DNA from: JANQIV01 sp050117315
GTDB lineage: Bacteria > Bacteroidota > Ignavibacteria > Ignavibacteriales > Melioribacteraceae
Length of the DNA: 52,954 bases
NCBI GenBank assembly: GCA_050117315.1
Contig: JASFMY010000033.1
Coordinates: 1-52,954, forward strand
Direction: 5' to 3'
Shown here one piece after another: positions 1 through 8,495 of the stretch (position 1 is the first letter of the stretch; each line of letters starts with the position of its first letter). The notes beneath the pieces are model-generated. The model was not told where the DNA came from. It saw only the letters and a program-made list of their open reading frames with translations, and did no database searches. The position numbers and the translations under genes are program-made.

Positions 1-103
1 GAATTCTTCTTGCTGCTTCTTTACTGTATTTGCCTTCTAATACATCTTGGACTACTTGCCTTTTGAACTGCTCGCTGTAATGTTGTGATTTTTCTTTTTT
101 CAT
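1..103 (-). CDS. IS3-type transposase OrfA, N-terminal fragment cut by the window edge
   Basis: The reading frame starts at an ATG at 103 and runs off the left edge. The first residues, MKKEKSQHYSEQFKRQVV, followed by a Gly-Lys-Tyr-Ser and KEAARRI stretch, match the N-terminal helix-turn-helix of IS3/IS911-type OrfA (transposase_8), which binds the ends of the element. Only about 34 codons are visible, so it cannot be told whether the element is intact. A GTTGAC inverted repeat lies 18 bases upstream of the start and may belong to the element's end. Confidence 0.7.
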   Translation of the reverse strand, partial: MKKEKSQHYSEQFKRQVVQDVLEGKYSKEAARRI

Positions 104-120
104 TTTTTGTCCTGGTTTTA

Positions 121-139
121 GTTGACTTTTTTTGTCAAC
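121..139. repeat. Perfect 6-bp inverted repeat upstream of the transposase fragment
   Basis: GTTGAC and GTCAAC flank a run of seven T (plus strand). The position just before the transposase start suggests part of an insertion-sequence end or leader hairpin; this is inference. Confidence 0.5.
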
Positions 140-166
140 CTATTTCAGGACTATACAATTATTTCT

Positions 167-242
167 AAGATTTCTCTCCCGATAAAAAACATCGGGATCG
201 AAATGACAAAACATTTAGATATCTAATTTTGCAGAAACTCTA
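167..242 (+). repeat. Dispersed hairpin element, full copy 1
   Basis: The element begins AAGATTTC, holds a TCCCGAT/ATCGGGA hairpin, continues with TCGAAATGACA and ends TTTTGCAGAAACTCTA. The same start and end recur at 44624-44708 (reverse) and 44727-44777, and the end alone recurs at 11760-11787 and 52812-52834. The stem sequence differs between copies while the ends are kept, as expected of a non-autonomous mobile or REP-like element. No gene is visible between 104 and 355. Confidence 0.65.
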
Positions 243-355
243 ATGATTTAAGCGAAAGAATAAAAAAACTTCTTAATCAACTACCCGAAAAACGAAGAGA
301 AATATTTTACATAAGCCGTTTCGAAATTCCAATTATACTCCGGGATAGGGTGTTC

Positions 356-2821
356 TTAAATTAAACTCTGAGGATCAATATCAATTATAATTTTAACATC
401 TCTCAATTTTGATTTCTGGTTGTAGTCAATGTAGGAATTTAGAACAGCATTTCTTAACAGTCTTCCGTTCGGGTCGGTTTTTCTGCTGCTTTTAATCAAT
501 ATTTGATAACGGTACTGTGCTTTTATTCTTGCTATAGCCGCAGGCGAGGGCTGTGTTATTTCCAATCCCTTGGAATAGTGCTTAAGTATTGAATAAAAAA
601 GGTTGGAGGAATCGATTGCTTTTTTTTCGGTTTCATCTTTGAATTCAATTAAACACAATCTTGTAAAGGGAGGGTACCCGTTTTGATGCCTCAGGGCCAG
701 TTCCTTCTCATAAAAACCGTGGTAGTCATTCTGCAAAACCTTCTGCAGTACAAAGTGTTTGTTATTGTGCGTTTGAATAATAACTTCGCCTTCGGTTTTG
801 CTTCTGCCGGCACGTCCTGCAACCTGGGTTAACAATTGGAATGTCCTTTCATCCGCACGGAAATCCGGCAGCCATAAAGTTGTTTCCGCCGATATTACTC
901 CCACCAAGGTGACGTTTGAAAAATCCAAACCTTTTGAAACCATTTGCGTGCCGACTAAAACACCGATCTCCCCGGCCTTGAACCTGTTAAGTATTGAGCT
1001 TAGCTTATTCTTTTTGTTAATTGAGTCCGAATCTATTCGTTCAATTTTTATATCGGGGAAATAGTATTCCAGTTCTTCTTCAACTTTCTGTGTACCCGTA
1101 CCGAAAAATTTTAAGTTTATTGAGCCGCAGGTGTTGCATGCTCTCGGTACCGGCTGAACTATTCCGCAGTAGTGGCACTGCACGATATTCCGGTCGATAT
1201 GATGGACCATCGGCACTGTACAGTCGGAGCACATATGAATTGTTCCGCAGTCTTCGCAGTAAATTTGGGTTGAAAAGCCGCGCCTGTTTTGAAGAATGAT
1301 AATTCCTTCCTTTTTATTAAGCCTTTCCTGTATGGCTTTTATAAGCGGAACAGAAAAAGAATTTTCAAGTTTCTTTCTTTTCTTTTCTAATGTTAGATCA
1401 ACAAGTTTAATGTTTGGAAGTTTGGCATTATCTACCCGTTCTTTTAATTCCAGTAGACTAAACTTACCTGACTGAGCATTGTACTTGCTTTCAATTGAAG
1501 GAGTAGCAGAGCCTAGAACAACCGGGCAATTATTTAAATGTGCTTTAAGAATTGCCGCATCGCGCGCATGATATTTCGGTACCATATCGTATTGCTTATA
1601 GCTTGAATCGTGTTCTTCGTCAACAACAATTAAGCCGGTATTATTTAACGGGGCAAACAAAGCCGAACGAGGTCCTATAACAACTTTGTATTTACCTGAA
1701 ACAATATTTCGCCATGAATCGTAACGTTCACCTAGCGACATGCGGCTGTGCATAACCGTTACGAGTTTCCCGAAGTTATTATAAAACCGCGAGGTTATCT
1801 GCGGCGTTAAAGAAATCTCAGGCACAAGTATTAGTACCGTTTTGTTTTTAGCCAAAGCCTTTTTTGCAAGCTCAATATAAACCTGTGTTTTACCGCTACC
1901 GGTTACCCCGTGCAGCAAGTATGATTTAAATTTGGATTCGTCAATCTGATTCCCTACCTCATCAATAATTCTCTGCTGGTCTTCCGTCAGGTCATGGTCT
2001 TTTAATTCCTCTTTGAAAATTTCTTCATGTACACGCTCAACTTCTTTATCAAAGACCTCAACCAATTCTTTTTTTTCAAGACTTGTTACGGAAGCCGCAT
2101 TGGCTTTTGTTTTTTTAAGAAGTTCGCTTTGCTGTATTTCATGTTTTTTATTTGAAATCAGTTCAAGTAAAATTACTGTCTGCTTCGGAGAGTTCTTTTC
2201 AATCTCGGGAATAAATTCTAATATTACATCAACCGGTTTAACAAGCTTTACATACTTTACTTTTTTGATACGGACTTTTGCGTCTTCAATTTGATTGAGT
2301 ACCGTAACAGCCCCAATTTTTTCAAGCGAGGTTAATGTTGAGTAAATACTCTTTTTCTTTACTGTTTTTTGAAGCTGCGATATTTTATAAACTTCTTTCT
2401 CGGTAAGCGCTTTTAATATTTTTGCTTTTGTTGAGTTTTTATTTTTTTCTTTATCATACAACTCTTGTGAAAAATTTTTATCGCCCACAATTGTTTTTTT
2501 TGATTCAACATCAAGCCCGTAAGGAACAGAATTTTTTAATGCTTCGCCCAAGGAGCTGATATAATACTCTGAAATCCATTCATAAAACTTTAGCGATTCT
2601 CTTGTGAATATCGGCTTGTCGTCAAGTACGTCGCGGATTGGTTTTATTTTTTCTTTTACCGTTGTTGTATCCGGGGTTTCAATTACAAATCCCGTTAATG
2701 TCCTTTTCCCGAAAGGCACAACAACGCGTACACCTGTTTGAACGGAATCCTGCAGGTTATCCGGTATCGAATAAGTAAAAGAATTTCTAAACGGCAGCGG
2801 GAAAACTACTTGTGCGTACAA
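356..2821 (-). CDS. priA: Primosomal protein N' (replication restart helicase PriA)
   Basis: This 821-residue superfamily 2 DNA helicase reloads the replisome at stalled forks. The N-terminal 3'-binding domain begins MYAQVVFPLPF, a Walker A motif (GSGKT) lies near residue 307, the DEEH box near 403 and GSATPS soon after. A zinc-binding cysteine cluster (CEDC, CSDC, CHYC, CNTC) spans about 522-567, as in all PriA proteins. The start is a TTG: an in-frame TAA lies four codons upstream and the N-terminus fits the family exactly. No Shine-Dalgarno sequence is evident. It stands alone, followed downstream by the dispersed repeat. Confidence 0.96.
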   Translation of the reverse strand: MYAQVVFPLPFRNSFTYSIPDNLQDSVQTGVRVVVPFGKRTLTGFVIETPDTTTVKEKIKPIRDVLDDKPIFTRESLKFYEWISEYYISSLGEALKNSVPYGLDVESKKTIVGDKNFSQELYDKEKNKNSTKAKILKALTEKEVYKISQLQKTVKKKSIYSTLTSLEKIGAVTVLNQIEDAKVRIKKVKYVKLVKPVDVILEFIPEIEKNSPKQTVILLELISNKKHEIQQSELLKKTKANAASVTSLEKKELVEVFDKEVERVHEEIFKEELKDHDLTEDQQRIIDEVGNQIDESKFKSYLLHGVTGSGKTQVYIELAKKALAKNKTVLILVPEISLTPQITSRFYNNFGKLVTVMHSRMSLGERYDSWRNIVSGKYKVVIGPRSALFAPLNNTGLIVVDEEHDSSYKQYDMVPKYHARDAAILKAHLNNCPVVLGSATPSIESKYNAQSGKFSLLELKERVDNAKLPNIKLVDLTLEKKRKKLENSFSVPLIKAIQERLNKKEGIIILQNRRGFSTQIYCEDCGTIHMCSDCTVPMVHHIDRNIVQCHYCGIVQPVPRACNTCGSINLKFFGTGTQKVEEELEYYFPDIKIERIDSDSINKKNKLSSILNRFKAGEIGVLVGTQMVSKGLDFSNVTLVGVISAETTLWLPDFRADERTFQLLTQVAGRAGRSKTEGEVIIQTHNNKHFVLQKVLQNDYHGFYEKELALRHQNGYPPFTRLCLIEFKDETEKKAIDSSNLFYSILKHYSKGLEITQPSPAAIARIKAQYRYQILIKSSRKTDPNGRLLRNAVLNSYIDYNQKSKLRDVKIIIDIDPQSLI

Positions 2822-3069
2822 TTTAATTGATTATTTATTATTGTCTGTTGTTTATTTAGGAACGAAAGATAAAAAAAGAAAGATGAACTATCATTTATTT
2901 GTTGAGTGTTATATTCCGGTTGTTTTGATTTTATATTTTGAGAAAATAAAAAAAGCTTTGAGTTTCTCAACTACCTAAGTCCATAATAGTAATAAATAAC
3001 CCCTGTTTGAAATATAGTTATACTGTTTGAAGTAACATTGGTTTTTCAATAGTGGTCTAAAAAATAAGC

Positions 3070-3098
3070 TTGACAGAATACTCCATTTGGTATATTTT
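3070..3098 (+). promoter_or_regulatory. Candidate promoter of the RelB/YafQ-type toxin-antitoxin pair
   Basis: TTGACA at 3070-3075 and TATTTT at 3093-3098 are separated by 17 bases, a good sigma-70-type spacing. They lie 23 bases before the antitoxin ATG, with an AAGGTG ribosome-binding sequence between. The rest of 2822-3069 shows nothing I can name. Confidence 0.5.
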
Positions 3099-3120
3099 AC
3101 AGCAAATTAAAAGGTGAAAT

Positions 3121-3375
3121 ATGAAGATTCAAACAAGTGTTAGAGTTGAAAATACATTATACAATGAAGCAAAAACTATTTTTTCAAAATTTGGTCTTAG
3201 TTTTGGCGATGCTGTAAATATTTTTCTTGCAAAAGTAGCGATGGAAAAAGCAATCCCGTTTGAACTAAGTTTACCCTCAGAAGAACTTGAAGATCGAATT
3301 GACAATCTGAATGCTAATAATAACACACAAATTTATAGTACGGCAAATGAACTATTTGAAGAATTAGGGATCTAA
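3121..3375 (+). CDS. RelB/DinJ-family antitoxin
   Basis: The 84-residue protein starts MKIQTSVRVENTLYNEA, the ribbon-helix-helix DNA-binding opening typical of RelB/DinJ antitoxins. The middle GLSFGDAVNIFLAKV is the family's dimerisation helix. The acidic C-terminal part would wrap the toxin. An AAGGTG sequence precedes the ATG and a promoter-like pair lies further upstream. The stop is two bases before the toxin start, so the two are co-transcribed. Such antitoxins usually repress their own promoter together with the toxin. Confidence 0.85.
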   Translation: MKIQTSVRVENTLYNEAKTIFSKFGLSFGDAVNIFLAKVAMEKAIPFELSLPSEELEDRIDNLNANNNTQIYSTANELFEELGI

Positions 3376-3377
3376 CT

Positions 3378-3668
3378 TTGCTGGAAATAAAAATTGAGAA
3401 ATCTTTTAAGAAAGATATTCAAAGAGATAAAAAAAGCGGAAAATATTCGAAGAAGGATTTCGAATTATTAAAATCAATAATTACTTCATTACAAAATCAA
3501 AAGAAAATAGATCCAAATTATAAGAGACATCCGCTAAAAGGAAACTTAAAAAGTTTTGAATCAATTCACATCAAGAACGATTGGTTGCTTATCTTTAAGA
3601 TTGATGAACGTTATTTAAACCTTGTTATGCTGGGTAAACATGGTCAAGTTTATAAAAAGTTTAAATAA
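3378..3668 (+). CDS. YafQ-family mRNA interferase toxin (RelE superfamily)
   Basis: The 96-residue basic protein follows the antitoxin by two bases. The order of a KSFKKDI N-terminal helix, HPLKGNLKSFESIHIKNDWLL core and a C-terminal GKHGQVYKKF is characteristic of YafQ toxins, ribosome-dependent ribonucleases. The residues that act in YafQ (the two histidines HPL and IHI, Asp of NDW and the C-terminal His) are all present, so the toxin looks active. The start is TTG at 3378; no ATG is available nearby. Confidence 0.85.
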   Translation: MLEIKIEKSFKKDIQRDKKSGKYSKKDFELLKSIITSLQNQKKIDPNYKRHPLKGNLKSFESIHIKNDWLLIFKIDERYLNLVMLGKHGQVYKKFK

Positions 3669-3698
3669 TGCGATATAACTTTATAGCACAACATTTCG

Positions 3699-3866
3699 CC
3701 GAAAGAAAAAAGATGGTATTTGTTTGGTAGAACAGATTTAGATAGAAGATTATTTATTGTATAAATAGTAAGAAAAAATTTAATAAGAGTAATCTCGGCA
3801 CGGGATATGAGCAGAAAAGAAAGGAAAAAATATAATGAAGAAATTCAAAAAGATACCGAAGTTTAA
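3699..3866 (+). pseudogene. brnT toxin remnant
   Basis: Read from 3699, the frame gives KRWYLFGRTDLDRRLFIV, one TAA stop, then RKNLIRVISARDMSRKERKKY. The ISAR-x-MSRKERKxYE ending is the signature of BrnT-type ribonuclease toxins. About the first 40 residues of a normal BrnT are missing, because the yafQ-like gene ends at 3668, and the in-frame TAA sits where a Tyr is usual. The frame ends at 3866, 31 bases inside the downstream antitoxin gene, preserving the usual brnT/antitoxin overlap. The toxin should be dead. Confidence 0.7.
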
Positions 3867-4113
3867 AAACGAAGAAGAAGAAAGAAAATTTTGGTCAAAG
3901 TCAGACTCAATGGATTATATAGATTGGGGAAAATCAAAGAAGGAAACTTTCTCGAACTTAAAACCCTCGACCAAAACAATATCGTTGCGTCTGCCGGAAT
4001 CAATGCTGGATGAAATAAAATTGATTGCAAACAAACGTGATGTACCATATCAATCATTAATCAAGATAATGTTGAAGGAAAGAATAGACAAAGAATTTAG
4101 AGTAGGTCAATAA
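3835..4113 (+). CDS. BrnA/CopG-type antitoxin, apparently orphaned
   Basis: The 92-residue protein has an acidic N-terminal arm (KNEEEERKFWSKSDSMDYID) that binds the toxin and a C-terminal ribbon-helix-helix (TKTISLRLPESMLDEIK, followed by RDVPYQSLIK) that binds DNA. This layout is typical of antitoxins paired with BrnT. The reading frame is intact, while the overlapping toxin is broken. It may now serve as a solo repressor, or counter a BrnT elsewhere. The sequence CACATAACCCA follows the stop by nine bases. Confidence 0.8.
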   Translation: MKKFKKIPKFKNEEEERKFWSKSDSMDYIDWGKSKKETFSNLKPSTKTISLRLPESMLDEIKLIANKRDVPYQSLIKIMLKERIDKEFRVGQ

Positions 4114-4457
4114 ATGATAAAGCACATAACCCAAGATTATTCCCCACTCACTTCGTTCGGACTTAGAGTTAAATAAATTAATAACGCACCTATTTAACAA
4201 TTAATATTATTGTTGTATTTTGAACCTCACAAATCAATCGATTAAATATTTTTTGATTTAGCTGAGAATTAGTTGAATTGCTTAGCTGAATAAACAACAT
4301 ATACTCACATTGATATATGAATAAAGTCTTTTTAGGCAGATTAATGTATCGGGGATTGTTAGACAGAAATTCAATCGGTAAAAAAATCCACACAAATTAT
4401 AGAAGGTATTGTTTGTAACAAGTTATGTGTAATCATCAAAAATAATAATGGTTTAAA
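4114..4457. other. Intergenic stretch without a convincing gene
   Basis: This 344-base gap is very AT-rich. A 67-codon minus-strand frame (4190-4393) has no recognisable product. It contains CACATAACCCA at 4123-4133 and GTTATGTGTAAT at 4422-4433, both of which recur after the next gene. Confidence 0.5.
4422..4433 (+). repeat. Left inverted repeat framing the DUF262-HNH gene
   Basis: GTTATGTGTAAT is the exact reverse complement of ATTACACATAAC at 5771-5782. The pair flanks the gene at 4458-5768, 24 bases before its start and two bases after its stop. Confidence 0.55.
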
Positions 4458-5768
4458 ATGAATACAATTTCTCATGAATCTATTCAAAAAACAGTTCAAG
4501 ATATCTCGAATCTCTATACAACAAAAACTAAAAGTGGAGAACGATTGTTAAATCTTACTCCTGGTTTTCAACGTGATTCTGTTTGGTCAGAAAGAGATCG
4601 CCAAAAATTGATAGATAGTATTGTAAGAAATTATCCTTTACCTGCAATATTTTTATACAGACGTGAAGAAAATGGTGAAATAATCTATGATGTTATTGAT
4701 GGTAAACAAAGGCTTGAAACAGTACTAATGTTTATGGGATTGATGCGTGGTAAAAAATTTTGGGCAAAAGTACAATTACCAGGTGAGGATGAAAAAGATT
4801 GGGTCAATTGGAACTCATTAAATAAACTTTTGAAACAACATCTAATAACGGGTTATAAGCTAAGCACTATCGAAGTTGACGGGGACCCAGCAGATATAAT
4901 TGATCTTTTTGTAAGAATTAATTCAACTGGGAAAGCCTTAACGGCTGCGGAAAAAAGACATGCTAAGTATTACAATAGTTATTTCTTGAAGGAGGCGAAT
5001 CGTGTTGCTGTTCGTTATGAGAGTTATTTCAAGAAAAATAAAATATTATCTCCTGGGCAAATTAATCGTATGAAACATGTAGAGCTTGTTTGTGAACTAA
5101 TGGCTTCTTTACAACAAGGAGATGTGATAAATAAGAAGGCAGCATTAGATAGTATGATGAAAGTGAATGTTGTGACACAGATACAAGCAAAAAAATTAGC
5201 ATCAAAAACAATCTCAGCTTTGAATCGTGTAAAAAACATGTTCCCTCAATTGTATCAAACAAGATTTAACCAATTATCTGACTACTATTCCTTAGTATTT
5301 CTTATTGCCAGATTTGAAAATGAAGGATTAGTATTAACTCTTAAAAAAAGAAATATGTTTGCTTTTGAATTATTAGCTGCTTTTTCTTCTGGTGTTGACG
5401 AAGTCCGTTTACAACAGAAAAAAGCTTTAGGGGTTCCAAGTCATTTAGAAAAGTGTAGGGAGTATTTATTAACTGTTATTCAGTCTACAGATGAATATTC
5501 TCAAAGAAAGAGAAGAGAAAATATCATAAAAGGATTACTTGAGTCAATTTTTATTAAAAAAGATTCAGCAAGACTTTTTAGTCCTGAGCAGCGTAGAATA
5601 CTTTGGAATACGACAGATGAGAGAATATGTCAAAAGTGTAAAAAACCAGTCACTTGGAGTGATTTTACCGTAGATCATATTAGACCGTTTAGTAAAGGTG
5701 GTAGAACAAAATTAGATAATGCTGCTATCATGCACAAAAGATGTAACGCAAAAAAAGGAAATAGATAG
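4458..5768 (+). CDS. DUF262-HNH endonuclease, GmrSD-like defence protein
   Basis: The 436-residue protein has an N-terminal DUF262 (ParB/sulfiredoxin-fold) domain with PGFQRDSVWSERDRQKLIDS and the diagnostic DGKQRLET motif near residue 80, which in GmrS-type proteins binds and hydrolyses nucleotides. The C-terminus is an HNH nuclease with CQKC near 391, DHIRPFSKGG near 406 and a final CNAKKGN. The joining of both domains in one chain resembles type IV restriction enzymes (GmrSD/BrxU), which cut modified phage DNA. It is alone, next to toxin-antitoxin genes, which fits a small defence cassette. Target specificity cannot be read from the sequence. Confidence 0.85.
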   Translation: MNTISHESIQKTVQDISNLYTTKTKSGERLLNLTPGFQRDSVWSERDRQKLIDSIVRNYPLPAIFLYRREENGEIIYDVIDGKQRLETVLMFMGLMRGKKFWAKVQLPGEDEKDWVNWNSLNKLLKQHLITGYKLSTIEVDGDPADIIDLFVRINSTGKALTAAEKRHAKYYNSYFLKEANRVAVRYESYFKKNKILSPGQINRMKHVELVCELMASLQQGDVINKKAALDSMMKVNVVTQIQAKKLASKTISALNRVKNMFPQLYQTRFNQLSDYYSLVFLIARFENEGLVLTLKKRNMFAFELLAAFSSGVDEVRLQQKKALGVPSHLEKCREYLLTVIQSTDEYSQRKRRENIIKGLLESIFIKKDSARLFSPEQRRILWNTTDERICQKCKKPVTWSDFTVDHIRPFSKGGRTKLDNAAIMHKRCNAKKGNR

Positions 5769-6211
5769 AAATTACACATAACCCATATTCAAGGAAAAAC
5801 TCCCACCTACGTAAAAAGAAACTTCGTGGGGCAGGCAAGAGAAAAATGAACTCCCCGCCAGTATTTATAATTATTTAAAATCTGGTAACTTATCGACTTA
5901 CTTTTATAATCACTATTTGCAATTGACTATTATTTCATTATTTGAGTTCAGCAGCAATATTTGAAGAGTTGTACCAAACCCACCTTCGTTAAACTACGGC
6001 GGGGCAGACAGTGCACAAGTAATCGGCGACTTCTTTAAATTATCCGGTAAATGCATTTTTAGCAAAAGATAGACTCCAACGGTTTTATTATCTCACCCGG
6101 TAACCCGAATATTCTATCCAGCTCCAAATTTACACCATCTTACTCCAAGGCGATTAATTAATTTATTAATTGCCGGGTCTTCCCCAACAGGGAAAGACTT
6201 GAAAAGTGCCT
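5769..6211. other. Intergenic debris with dispersed repeats
   Basis: No gene is visible. The stretch holds the right inverted repeat (5771-5785), a CCTTCGTTAAACTACGGC palindromic repeat at 5983-6000 that also occurs upstream of sufT (36304-36324), and a palindrome GGCGATTAAT/ATTAATTGCC near 6150-6175. The last part probably belongs to the group II intron remnant that follows. Confidence 0.5.
5771..5785 (-). repeat. Right inverted repeat framing the DUF262-HNH gene
   Basis: ATTACACATAAC here is the perfect complement of 4422-4433. The overlapping CACATAACCCA also follows the BrnA-type antitoxin at 4123-4133, so two successive accessory genes end with the same short sequence. Confidence 0.55.
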
Positions 6212-6265
6212 GAGCCGTATGCGGAAGAACTCGATTCCTGCATGTGCGGTTCTTTTGGGGGCCTT
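6180..6265 (+). ncRNA. Group II intron remnant: domain V and 3' flank
   Basis: The sequence AGTGCCTGAGCCGTATGCGG followed by TGCATGTGCGGTTCTTTTGG matches the near-invariant 3' end of bacterial group II introns. GAGCCG (6212-6217) pairs with CGGTTC (6247-6252), with a TGC/GCA inner stem. The apical loop is longer than the usual four bases and can extend the stem with GGAA/TTCC. No intron-encoded reverse transcriptase is present in this window, so it is a decayed or deleted copy. The 21-bp repeat array begins 22 bases further on. Confidence 0.6.
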
Positions 6266-6274
6266 AACATCACA

Positions 6275-6589
6275 TTTATCTCACTTTGATACGAAATTAT
6301 TTCATTTAACCATTTAATTATTCCATCCAGCAACTTGATTATGCCATCTAGTCATTTAACTATGCCATCCAGTCATCTGATTATGTCATCCAGCCATTTG
6401 ATTATTCCATCCAATCACTCAATCATTCCATCCAGCAACTTGATTATGCCATCCAGTCATTTAACTATGCCATCCAGTCACTTGATTATGTCATCTAGCA
6501 ACTTAATTATCTCATCCAGCGATTTAATCATTCCATCCAGCGACATGAACATCTCATCCAGCATCAAGTTTTTCCCATCCAGTTCATCT
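6275..6589 (+). repeat. Minisatellite, 15 units of 21 bp
   Basis: Fifteen consecutive 21-base units have a core CCATCCAG preceded by ATTAT(G/T) and followed by CAYTTR. The first two and last two are diverged. A higher-order period is visible: the five units 6317-6421 are repeated in the same order at 6422-6526. Because 21 is a multiple of three, a plus-strand frame stays open (IMPSSHL heptads), but this is a by-product of the period. From 6590 to 6767 nothing further is recognised. Confidence 0.9.
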
Positions 6590-6767
6590 CCCGTCACTGC
6601 CCTCCTCTGAAGGTCCGTGCTGTGTAAACTCATTATAATATAATTTGACTCTAATGATAGTATGTATTTCGATCAACGGGTTGAAGTATTAAAATACGTG
6701 CGTGCCGGTTATTTATATATTGTGCAATTGCTAAAGTTTGTTTCTATTTAACTTATTATCAAAAATT

Positions 6768-8126
6768 CTATCGCCCTACAATTTTAATTTTCCCCTCTTC
6801 TTTTCGGCAGATAAAATAGTCACCTAAAAACCCGGAAGGAAATTTTGTTAAATACCCTCGTTTATCTATAGCCTTAAAATAAAAATCAAATTTTTGATCG
6901 CCAGGTTTAACACCGATTTTGCAAATATAATAATTATCACCTGTTTCTTTCATTTTATAAACAACTTCTTTGCCTGAAATACTATCCTGCAAATATACTT
7001 CCACGCTTGAATTCATTAAACCGTAACTGCTGAAAACATAGGTTCTTATTTCAACTTTATTCCCGTGGTCTATTAATTCCGGGATATTTGAAAAGGCAGG
7101 ACCAAAATAACTAACCGCTTTTTCAGCGTCGGGTATTCCCCAGCCGTATAGGGTATCGGGATTGTCGGATTTTGAAGATGTTTTTTTTATTGCCTCAACT
7201 ACCTGGTCGTTGGACAGTTCGGGATGTGCCGATAAAACAAGTGCCGCTATTCCTGCAACTATCGGGGCTGATAAAGACGTACCGTGCGACCAGCCGAATT
7301 CGGGTTTTATCTTGGTCAAAGAATTTGCAACCCACACTCCTTCACCGGGAGCAACAAGGTCAGGTTTTATTCTACCGTCTATTGTAGGACCGCATGAACT
7401 AAAAAAAGAATGAGTTGAATATTTGTCAATTGAGCCCACGGCTAATACGTTAAAACCATCACCCGGCGCTTCAACTATATGCCAGCTATCCTCGTAATTA
7501 TTTCCCGCCGAACAGGTAAATACAATCCCGTTATTTACCAGGCTGTCGGCTGTCCTGGTTATACGGGCTGTGTTTCCATCCATTTGATTTGAATGATAAT
7601 AATCTGCGTTATCAAATTTATTAAAGCTTAGCGATGTTGTAATTATTTTTGCACCGTTTTCAAACAACCATCTTGAAGCTGCTATCGCGTTATCTTCCTC
7701 CCGTGTTAACCTGTCTGTAGAAATATCTGATTTCGCCAGGATATAGTCGGCTCCGAAAGCTACGCCAATTAGTTCATTAATCTTATATCCCCCCGTAACG
7801 GAAAATACATTCGTTCCGTGGTCCATTCCTTTCTTATGGTCTTTATTTAATACATCTGCTTTGTTTGTTGCAAAGTCAAACTCTTTTATTATCCTTGTGT
7901 CCTTAAATACCGGATGTTTCGTATTGAAACCGGCATCTAATATACCGACGACAACATTTCTGCCAGTAATACCATATTCATGAAGGCGTATGGTATTAAC
8001 AAGCCGGTTCTGCCTGTACGAATTGCCGTATATATAACTGCTTGATGATTTATTGAATTCCAGCAGTCCCCCAATAAGGAAGGAGATAATTAAAAAAATT
8101 ACTATGGTAATTAAAAAATTTTTCAT
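6768..8126 (-). CDS. Subtilisin-like serine protease (S8 family), membrane-anchored or secreted
   Basis: The 452-residue protein begins with a hydrophobic segment (residues 3-22) that is a signal anchor or signal peptide. The S8 catalytic triad is complete: Asp64 in VVVGILDAGF, His103 in MDHGTNV and Ser near 283 in SHGTSLSAPIVAG, with the oxyanion Asn in SAGNN. About 110 residues after the catalytic domain form a beta-rich tail. The sequence lacks a type IX sorting domain. The gene is solitary. It would degrade or process envelope or extracellular proteins; its substrate is unknown. Confidence 0.9.
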   Translation of the reverse strand: MKNFLITIVIFLIISFLIGGLLEFNKSSSSYIYGNSYRQNRLVNTIRLHEYGITGRNVVVGILDAGFNTKHPVFKDTRIIKEFDFATNKADVLNKDHKKGMDHGTNVFSVTGGYKINELIGVAFGADYILAKSDISTDRLTREEDNAIAASRWLFENGAKIITTSLSFNKFDNADYYHSNQMDGNTARITRTADSLVNNGIVFTCSAGNNYEDSWHIVEAPGDGFNVLAVGSIDKYSTHSFFSSCGPTIDGRIKPDLVAPGEGVWVANSLTKIKPEFGWSHGTSLSAPIVAGIAALVLSAHPELSNDQVVEAIKKTSSKSDNPDTLYGWGIPDAEKAVSYFGPAFSNIPELIDHGNKVEIRTYVFSSYGLMNSSVEVYLQDSISGKEVVYKMKETGDNYYICKIGVKPGDQKFDFYFKAIDKRGYLTKFPSGFLGDYFICRKEEGKIKIVGR

Positions 8127-8495
8127 TTCTCAATTTTACTTATTGCCATAGAAGAGTAATAGGCAGGATACATGTTGTGTTGAATAAAGTTCCTTTTTAT
8201 AAGCCGTTTTAATAAGAATACTCAAGTTGACGTTTCAGTACCGGTGGTCTAACCTCTTGCCCGTAATGTTTTTATGTGAACATTGTATGTTGCAGGCTGC
8301 TCCTTGGTTTGGGTTTCTTCTACTTCTTTGACTTTGCCCCCTTAAGCCTTTGGCTATTAGTTGAAACTGCATGAGCAATTCTTTATTGCCCGTCAAACAA
8401 ACCTTTGCAGAACTACCTGTCCTGAACATTTTGCCTTTCCCGGTGTTATTTGTTACACATATAAAATGTATTTCACCAAAAAGTTAATTTATGAG
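8127..8495. other. Intergenic stretch upstream of the protease, no confident gene
   Basis: A 64-codon minus-strand frame (8235-8429, starting MFRTGSSAKVCLTGNKELL) and a plus-strand frame overlap here. Neither has a recognisable family or a good ribosome-binding site. It may be debris of an element. Confidence 0.35.

Noticed and set aside
4122..5785. Integron gene-cassette array
   Set aside because: The repeated CACATAACCCA resembles a core site, but the distances do not fit attC sites and no integrase is seen.
6335..6610. 91-codon plus-strand ORF made of IMPSSHL-type heptads
   Set aside because: It follows from a 21-base tandem period; there is no ribosome-binding site and the start lies inside the array.
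8235..8429. 64-codon minus-strand ORF MFRTGSSAKVCLTGNKELL
   Set aside because: No recognised family, no ribosome-binding site and overlapping alternative frames; possibly element debris.
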